A stretch of 10,523 nt of DNA from Neptunomonas sp. GTDB taxonomy: Bacteria; Pseudomonadota; Gammaproteobacteria; Pseudomonadales; Balneatricaceae. Position numbers and translations under genes: made by a program. Position 1 is the first letter of the stretch, and each line of letters begins with the position of its first letter. Of the stretch, positions 6,994 through 10,523 are shown piece after piece. Under the pieces are notes generated by a model. That model searched no databases. It worked only from the letters and a program-made list of their open reading frames with translations, and was not told where the DNA came from. The stretch covers positions 1-10,523 of the forward strand of contig SDWN01000510.1 of NCBI GenBank assembly GCA_004195305.1, given 5' to 3'.

Positions 6994-7641
6994 CTACTGC
7001 GGAAAACCCGAGTTTGTTTCTCGCAGTGCACTGAGCAGGGGATCAAAGCTGCTCAGCTCCAGATCGGTCTGATCTGGCCAGATTTGTAAGCGCTGCGGAT
7101 TAACGTGCACAGTACTGACCCCGGCTGCACGGCCCGCCTGAAGGTCGTAAAGGTAATCCCCAACCATCACGCAGGCTTCACGCCCGCACCGCCAGTGCTG
7201 GATTAAACGTTCAATCCCTGCGGGTGAGGGTTTTGGCTCGGCGCATTCGCAGGCGATAATCTGATCAGCAGGAAAACAGTCCTGTAGATTGAGCCGTTGC
7301 AGGACAATATCGACACATTCGCGCCGATTGCGGGTCAGGATCGCCAGCTTATAGTCTCGATCCCGCAGCGCCAAAATCAGCTCTTCCGCCAGCGGCATCG
7401 GCTCGGCACGCAGGGCGACCTCCATTTCAATCTCCATTAAACGTGCATTCAGGACCGAGCGTAAAGGCTCGGGCTGCTGCTGCAGGTGCTCCAGGATGCC
7501 GATCCCAGGCGGCACGCCTAATACTCTGCGCATTACCGCAAAATCATGCAGGGGGCGGGTCAGGGTGCCGTCCAGATCGAAGATCCAGAATCGTTTTGCC
7601 AGTAAATCAGAGACCGACAACGAGACAGGGGATGTAGTCAA
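6994..7641 (-). CDS. HAD-superfamily hydrolase (phosphoglycolate phosphatase-like)
   Basis: This is a 215-residue HAD subfamily I phosphatase. Motif I is FDLDGTLT (nucleophile D22, acid D24), motif II is ILTRN (T103), motif III is the lysine of EPKPSP (K137), and motif IV is GDYLYD (D162, D166). A helical cap of about 60 residues lies between motifs I and II, as in phosphoglycolate phosphatase-like and beta-phosphoglucomutase-like enzymes. The substrate cannot be read from sequence. The best start is TTG 7641, overlapping the TGA of the upstream PhnA-like gene (TTGA), which suggests coupled translation; no ATG precedes motif I, so the exact N-terminus is uncertain. It converges with the small exported-protein gene, leaving 122 bp without an obvious terminator. 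Confidence 0.88.
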   Translation of the reverse strand: MTTSPVSLSVSDLLAKRFWIFDLDGTLTRPLHDFAVMRRVLGVPPGIGILEHLQQQPEPLRSVLNARLMEIEMEVALRAEPMPLAEELILALRDRDYKLAILTRNRRECVDIVLQRLNLQDCFPADQIIACECAEPKPSPAGIERLIQHWRCGREACVMVGDYLYDLQAGRAAGVSTVHVNPQRLQIWPDQTDLELSSFDPLLSALRETNSGFPQ

Positions 7642-8099
7642 CGAAGCTGCTCGAGTTTCAACAGCCAGGCGTCTATCTCAGGAGGCAGGTACAACTGCTC
7701 CAACAGCTCGGATGCCCAGGGCACATCAGTGGCGAGCTGGCGGCACATCCACACCGCCAACACCTGAACCGCCGGAACCTCATGCCAGACTTTATTAGAC
7801 AGGAAATACCAATGGTTAGGATCACGCCGCTTGGGGTACTCGAGCTGCTCGATACAGCGCTCGCAGAGAAATGTGCAGTGCTCATAATCGGGCTCTGCGG
7901 GCACCGGAGGCACTTCGTGAATAATCAGCTTAACCCCGCTGGTTTCGCACAGCTCACAACAAGACCCTGAACGACGCGTCAGGTCTTTACCAAACTTGCT
8001 CAGCCCCTGACTGCGCAACTGATGCTCATGTAATCCTTTAGCCACAACCTGCTCCAGACAACCGCCCAGCATCCTCGCGCGGACGGAGTCAAAAATCAT
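7638..8099 (-). CDS. PhnA-like zinc-binding protein
   Basis: This 153-residue protein has two cysteine pairs spaced like a zinc ribbon: CELC (C48, C51) and CERC (C79, C82). It carries IHEVPPVP between them and RDPNHWYFLSNKVWHEVPAV after them. The DPNHW ... W.EVPAVQV segment is what I recognise from PhnA-domain proteins. Despite the name, no role in phosphonate use is established for the family, and none is claimed here. The start ATG 8099 has no clear ribosome site; an internal ATG at residue 10 (8072), preceded by GAGG, is an alternative. The stop overlaps the start of the HAD gene, so the two form a two-gene operon transcribed divergently from the rpoS-like gene. C47, next to C48, is an extra cysteine. 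Confidence 0.72.
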   Translation of the reverse strand: MIFDSVRARMLGGCLEQVVAKGLHEHQLRSQGLSKFGKDLTRRSGSCCELCETSGVKLIIHEVPPVPAEPDYEHCTFLCERCIEQLEYPKRRDPNHWYFLSNKVWHEVPAVQVLAVWMCRQLATDVPWASELLEQLYLPPEIDAWLLKLEQLR

Positions 8100-8131
8100 T
8101 AACGTCTGTTTTCAAACAAGATTCAGGGTAG

Positions 8132-8204
8132 CTTGGCGCGGCTGGATGCGCCACCCCCCTAAGCGCGCTTAGGCCTCAAGCATGACAGGGGATCCAGCCC
8201 CAAG
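8132..8204. other. Strongly foldable 73-nt inverted-repeat element between divergent genes
   Basis: CTTGG (8132-8136) plus GGCTGGAT (8140-8147) pair with the contiguous ATCCAGCC (8192-8199) and CCAAG (8200-8204), making a 13-bp stem with one CGC bulge. Inside, CCCC (8154-8157) can pair with GGGG (8188-8191), and the perfect 16-bp palindrome CCTAAGCGCGCTTAGG (8158-8173) forms its own hairpin. As an alternative, TGGCGC (8134-8139) can pair with GCGCCA (8148-8153). No T-run follows on either strand, so it is not a standard terminator. Possible roles are the structured leader of the PhnA-like mRNA (minus strand), a small RNA, or a mobile inverted-repeat element. I do not recognise a known family. 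Confidence 0.45.
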
Positions 8205-8309
8205 ACGACCCTCTAAGCCATTGATATTGACTTAGATTCCCATGCCATCTGAAAATTAAATTTGAATCTCATTTTATCAAAAAAAGTTGAATTATTTTCA
8301 CTCGGCACA
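8205..8309. other. AT-rich intergenic stretch
   Basis: There is no gene here. The stretch is markedly AT-rich from about 8220 to 8300, with A7 at 8279-8285 and an AGATTC/GAATCT inverted repeat (8234-8239, 8264-8269). It may serve as an upstream promoter element or protein-binding region for the rpoS-like gene. A TTGACT at 8227-8232 has no convincing -10 partner. Confidence 0.35.
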
Positions 8310-8340
8310 TTGCCATCTATGAATCCATGACTACGCTTAA
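8310..8340 (+). promoter_or_regulatory. Candidate sigma-S-type promoter of the rpoS-like gene
   Basis: TTGCCA (8310-8315) lies 16 bp before TACGCT (8332-8337). The -10 region with its flanks, CTACGCTTAA (8331-8340), matches the extended sigma-S -10 pattern CTAYRCTTAA at every position, whereas it is a poor sigma-70 box. The predicted start near 8344 leaves a leader of about 65 nt. If real, the gene could be positively autoregulated. This is motif matching only. Confidence 0.4.
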
Positions 8341-8352
8341 TCTATCACACAG

Positions 8353-8374
8353 GGTTATAACCTTGATTATAACC
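8353..8374 (+). repeat. Tandem TTATAACC repeat, one copy inside a palindrome
   Basis: TTATAACC occurs at 8355-8362 and 8367-8374, 12 bp apart, about one helical turn. The first copy is part of the perfect 10-bp palindrome GGTTATAACC (8353-8362), and the second lies in GATTATAACC, one base different. This resembles a paired operator just downstream of the predicted transcription start. No regulator is identified. Confidence 0.35.
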
Positions 8375-8409
8375 ACTTATTCTTAATACGGAATAATAAG
8401 GACGCATTC

Positions 8410-9357
8410 ATGATTGCATCAGAAGCACTTCGACCTGATCAGATTGAGCTGCACGATCAGATGGCAATGTATCAACCCGACGCGACGCGGCCAAAGATCG
8501 GCAGGAACAAGCCCCGTCCCGATACCCTGGATGCGACCCAGATCTATTTGAATGAGATCGGCGCTGCTAAATTATTAACCGCAGCGGAGGAAGTTGATCT
8601 TAGCCGCCGCTTCCAACGGGGGGATATGAAGGCAAAGAAGCGGATGATAGAAAGCAACCTGCGTCTGGTTGTTAAGCTAGCACGCCGCTATCTGCACCGA
8701 GGCCTGTCCCTGCTGGACCTGATCGAGGAGGGTAATCTGGGCCTGATCAGAGCGGTAGAAAAATTTGATCCGGAACTGGGATTTCGCTTTTCAACGTATG
8801 CGACCTGGTGGATTCGGCAGAATATCGAGCGCGGCATCATGAATCAAGCTCGCACCATCCGACTTCCGGTCCATGTAATCAAAGAGCTCAATAGCTGTCT
8901 TAAAGCAGAGCGGCAACTGACCCAGATTTTGGTACAGGACCCCTCCTTTGAGGATATCGCCGAATGGAGCCACAAACCGGTTGCTAAAGTCAAAACAGTG
9001 ATGGCCTTCAAACACACCACAACCTCAATCGACCTTCTTACCGGCGCGGATAAAAGCACCTCGCTGCAAGAGTTTCTGGCCGACCCTGCAACAGAAGACC
9101 CAGAGCTTTGGATGCAAAAAACCAACCTGACAGGCCGCTTGAGCGACTGGCTAACCCAGCTGCCTAAAAAACACCGCGAGATACTGCAGCGCCGTTTTGG
9201 ACTCGATGGTTATGAGATGGAGACACTAGAGCACGTAGGTGTCGAGGTCGGATTGACCCGTGAGCGCGTGCGCCAGATTCAAGTAGAAGCCTTAGGCCTC
9301 CTCAGAACGATCATCGAAGCCAATGGTTTGACCCGCTCTGATGTCGGTTACGATTAG
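8410..9357 (+). CDS. rpoS: RpoS-family (sigma-38) RNA polymerase sigma factor
   Basis: This is a 315-residue sigma-70 family factor. Region 1.2 begins at DATQIYLNEIGAAKLLTAAEE (from residue 41). Region 2 contains RMIESNLRLVVKLARRY, LLDLIEEGNLGLIRAVEKFD and FRFSTYATWWIRQNIERGIM. Region 3 begins at TIRLPVHVIKELN. Region 4 contains LPKKHREILQRRFGLDGYE and GLTRERVRQIQVEAL. The IESNLRLVVK, RTIRLPVH and RRFGLDGYE pieces point to RpoS rather than RpoD. Region 3 and the helix-turn-helix entry (TLEHVGVEVGLTRE, where RpoS normally reads TLEDVGREIGLTRE) are diverged, so a second RpoS-like factor is possible. AAGGA (8398-8402), seven bases before the ATG, fixes the start. surE, pcm and nlpD, the usual upstream genes, are absent; the gene stands alone between divergent and convergent neighbours. 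Confidence 0.88.
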   Translation: MIASEALRPDQIELHDQMAMYQPDATRPKIGRNKPRPDTLDATQIYLNEIGAAKLLTAAEEVDLSRRFQRGDMKAKKRMIESNLRLVVKLARRYLHRGLSLLDLIEEGNLGLIRAVEKFDPELGFRFSTYATWWIRQNIERGIMNQARTIRLPVHVIKELNSCLKAERQLTQILVQDPSFEDIAEWSHKPVAKVKTVMAFKHTTTSIDLLTGADKSTSLQEFLADPATEDPELWMQKTNLTGRLSDWLTQLPKKHREILQRRFGLDGYEMETLEHVGVEVGLTRERVRQIQVEALGLLRTIIEANGLTRSDVGYD

Positions 9358-9451
9358 CCTTAGGCTCCTGCCGAACCTGCCTTTGGTAGCGAGGGGAGGA
9401 CCGACTCGAGACAGTCCTTGATCTCTTTTGTGGAGAACAGGGGCTCTATTT

Positions 9452-9490
9452 AGTGCCTTCGAGAAAAAGCGGTTTTTTCTCGAAGGCACT
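9452..9490. terminator. Perfect 17-bp hairpin between convergent rpoS-like and comEC genes
   Basis: AGTGCCTTCGAGAAAAA (9452-9468) and its exact complement (9474-9490) flank a five-base loop (9469-9473). The A-tract on one arm and T-tract on the other, and the position between convergent genes, suggest a bidirectional terminator. The T-tract lies inside the stem, near the loop, rather than after it, so it is not a textbook intrinsic terminator. A GGCGCC palindrome followed by six T (9533-9544) is a possible second plus-strand terminator. Confidence 0.6.
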
Positions 9491-9571
9491 GAGAGTCCTC
9501 GCTGGCTGCTTGTTCGTCACACCGCTCGGTATGGCGCCTTTTTTCTTCATTCTGGTTTCCTACAGGGGCCG

Positions 9572-10504
9572 TCACTGATGCCAATAGCCCCATAACTGTT
9601 CACGTGCAACCAGAACTTCGGTTTCTCCGCTGGCGCTAATCTTGAGCTGAACAGCCCCCTGCGTAGCGGTATTAAACGATTCGACCTGCCGCTCCAGAAG
9701 ACGCGCGACCACCTCCGGATGAGGGTGGCCAAAGCGGTTGCGCCAACCGCTGCTTATCAACACCCGCTGCGGACTCACCCGATCCAAAAATGCCTCTGTC
9801 GTCGAGCTTCGGCTTCCATGGTGCGAGGCAACCAGTGTGGCTGCCTGCAGCGCATCAGCATAGCGCTCGACCAACAACTGCTCGACCTCAGCCTCGATAT
9901 CGCCGGTCAACAGCACTCGGTGCCGGCCGTTCTCGATCTGCAGTACGCAAGAGCGGTTATTCTCACTCAGTCCTTGCACATTGTCAGGGTGCAGAATCCG
10001 AAACACCACTCCATCCCAGCTCCACTCCTGCCCTGCCCGACAAAGCCCCTGGGCATCTATTTTGTCGCTACCGCTGAGCGTTTGCTCGATCTGCAGCTCA
10101 GATTCTAATACGGCCAGACCACCGGAATGATCGCTGTCAGCATGACTGATCAAGAGACGGTCAAGCTGTCGAACCCCCTTGCTATTCAGATAGGGCACTA
10201 TCGCGGCCTCAGCCGCATTGAAGCCGCTGCGAAAACGCGGCCCCGCATCATAGATCAGACGGTGCTGCTGAGTTTGAACCAGTACCGACAACCCCTGACC
10301 GACATCGAGCAGCGTGAGGTTAAAGGCACCCTCTTCAAGGCTATCAGGTTGCGGCAACAGCAACGGCAACCAGAGGATCAATCCGATCCACCGCCCTGCA
10401 ACAGCGCGAGGCAACAGCAACAACATCGCTCCGAACAGCGCCAACAGTACCGCCCACAGGGGTGCCGGACCGATCGTGGGTATCGGTGCTAACAGATATT
10501 GAAC
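9572..10504 (-). CDS. comEC: ComEC/Rec2 C-terminal part with metallo-beta-lactamase domain, truncated at contig end
   Basis: There are 310 codons on the minus strand from base 10504 to the stop at 9572. The beginning (residues 1-50) holds hydrophobic segments from the end of the ComEC channel domain. The metallo-beta-lactamase domain follows: NLTLLDVGQGLSVLVQT, LIYDAG, the metal-binding LISHADSDHSGG (about 118-129), ENNRSCVLQI, LLTGDIE and SHHGSRSSTTEAFL, then NRFGHPHPEV. ComEC is the inner-membrane channel that brings single-stranded DNA into the cytoplasm during natural transformation; the C-terminal domain is proposed to degrade the other strand. The N-terminal OB domain and most membrane helices are missing because the contig ends here. 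Bases beyond 10504 are adapter; translating them adds a false VYKRQ to the protein. All visible catalytic motifs look intact. Confidence 0.95.
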   Translation of the reverse strand, partial: VQYLLAPIPTIGPAPLWAVLLALFGAMLLLLPRAVAGRWIGLILWLPLLLPQPDSLEEGAFNLTLLDVGQGLSVLVQTQQHRLIYDAGPRFRSGFNAAEAAIVPYLNSKGVRQLDRLLISHADSDHSGGLAVLESELQIEQTLSGSDKIDAQGLCRAGQEWSWDGVVFRILHPDNVQGLSENNRSCVLQIENGRHRVLLTGDIEAEVEQLLVERYADALQAATLVASHHGSRSSTTEAFLDRVSPQRVLISSGWRNRFGHPHPEVVARLLERQVESFNTATQGAVQLKISASGETEVLVAREQLWGYWHQ

Positions 10505-10523
10505 CTGTCTCTTATACACATCT
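10505..10523. other. Nextera/Tn5 mosaic-end adapter remnant
   Basis: The last 19 bases, CTGTCTCTTATACACATCT, are exactly the reverse complement of the 19-bp Tn5 mosaic end used in Nextera libraries. This is untrimmed library sequence at the contig end, not a genomic transposon: there is no IS50 sequence beside it. Confidence 0.97.

Noticed and set aside
8182..8235. Short plus-strand frame (17 residues) as a leader peptide for the rpoS-like gene
   Set aside because: It has no ribosome site, lies upstream of the predicted promoter, and its start falls inside the structured element.
10505..10523. Tn5 mosaic end as a genomic transposon end
   Set aside because: It lies exactly at the contig terminus with no transposon sequence beside it; a library adapter explains it fully.
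1..10523. CRISPR array, insertion sequence, rRNA, tRNA, or defence system
   Set aside because: No regularly spaced repeats, transposase motifs, RNA gene signatures or defence-gene motifs were seen on either strand.

Overview
The window looks like the end of a shotgun contig from a moderately GC-rich gammaproteobacterium, probably a marine Oceanospirillales-type lineage. The grounds are PilU, RpoS, ComEC and a MoxR/DUF58/TgpA operon, all reading as gammaproteobacterial proteins; the genus cannot be fixed by eye. The last 19 bases (10505-10523) are the Tn5/Nextera mosaic-end adapter, not genome, so genomic sequence stops at 10504 inside comEC.

Layout. (1) 1-2990, minus strand: a compact moxR - DUF58 - tgpA operon with start/stop overlaps. 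The DUF58 gene is broken near 1435-1505 by a frameshift that probably accompanies a deletion, and tgpA runs off the left edge. (2) 3003-4020: about 1 kb without an intact gene. It holds decayed minus-strand coding sequence: a fairly clear remnant of an HDOD/HD-GYP-like protein and a weaker remnant resembling a class III nucleotidyl cyclase. The pilU promoter lies at its right end. (3) 4021-6871, plus strand: pilU with an unusual acidic C-terminal tail, a 146-bp intergenic inverted-repeat element, a GAF-GGDEF protein whose signature reads GSDEF but which keeps the RxxD inhibitory site, and a small exported protein with two cysteines. (4) 6994-8099, minus strand: a PhnA-like zinc protein coupled to a HAD phosphatase. 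(5) 8100-8409: a divergent regulatory region with a strongly foldable 73-nt element, a sigma-S-like promoter and a repeated TTATAACC motif. (6) 8410-9357, plus strand: an RpoS-family sigma factor outside the usual surE-pcm-nlpD neighbourhood. (7) A 17-bp perfect hairpin between convergent rpoS and comEC, then the comEC C-terminal metallo-beta-lactamase domain to the contig end.

Functionally this is a mix of housekeeping and lifestyle genes: type IV pilus retraction, c-di-GMP signalling, stationary-phase regulation, DNA uptake and an envelope-linked transglutaminase operon. No defence island, CRISPR array, insertion sequence, rRNA or tRNA was found. The points most worth a second look are the structured element at 8132-8204, the candidate sigma-S promoter in front of the rpoS-like gene, the repeat at 5305-5450, the decayed signalling genes at 3113-3900 and the DUF58 lesion.
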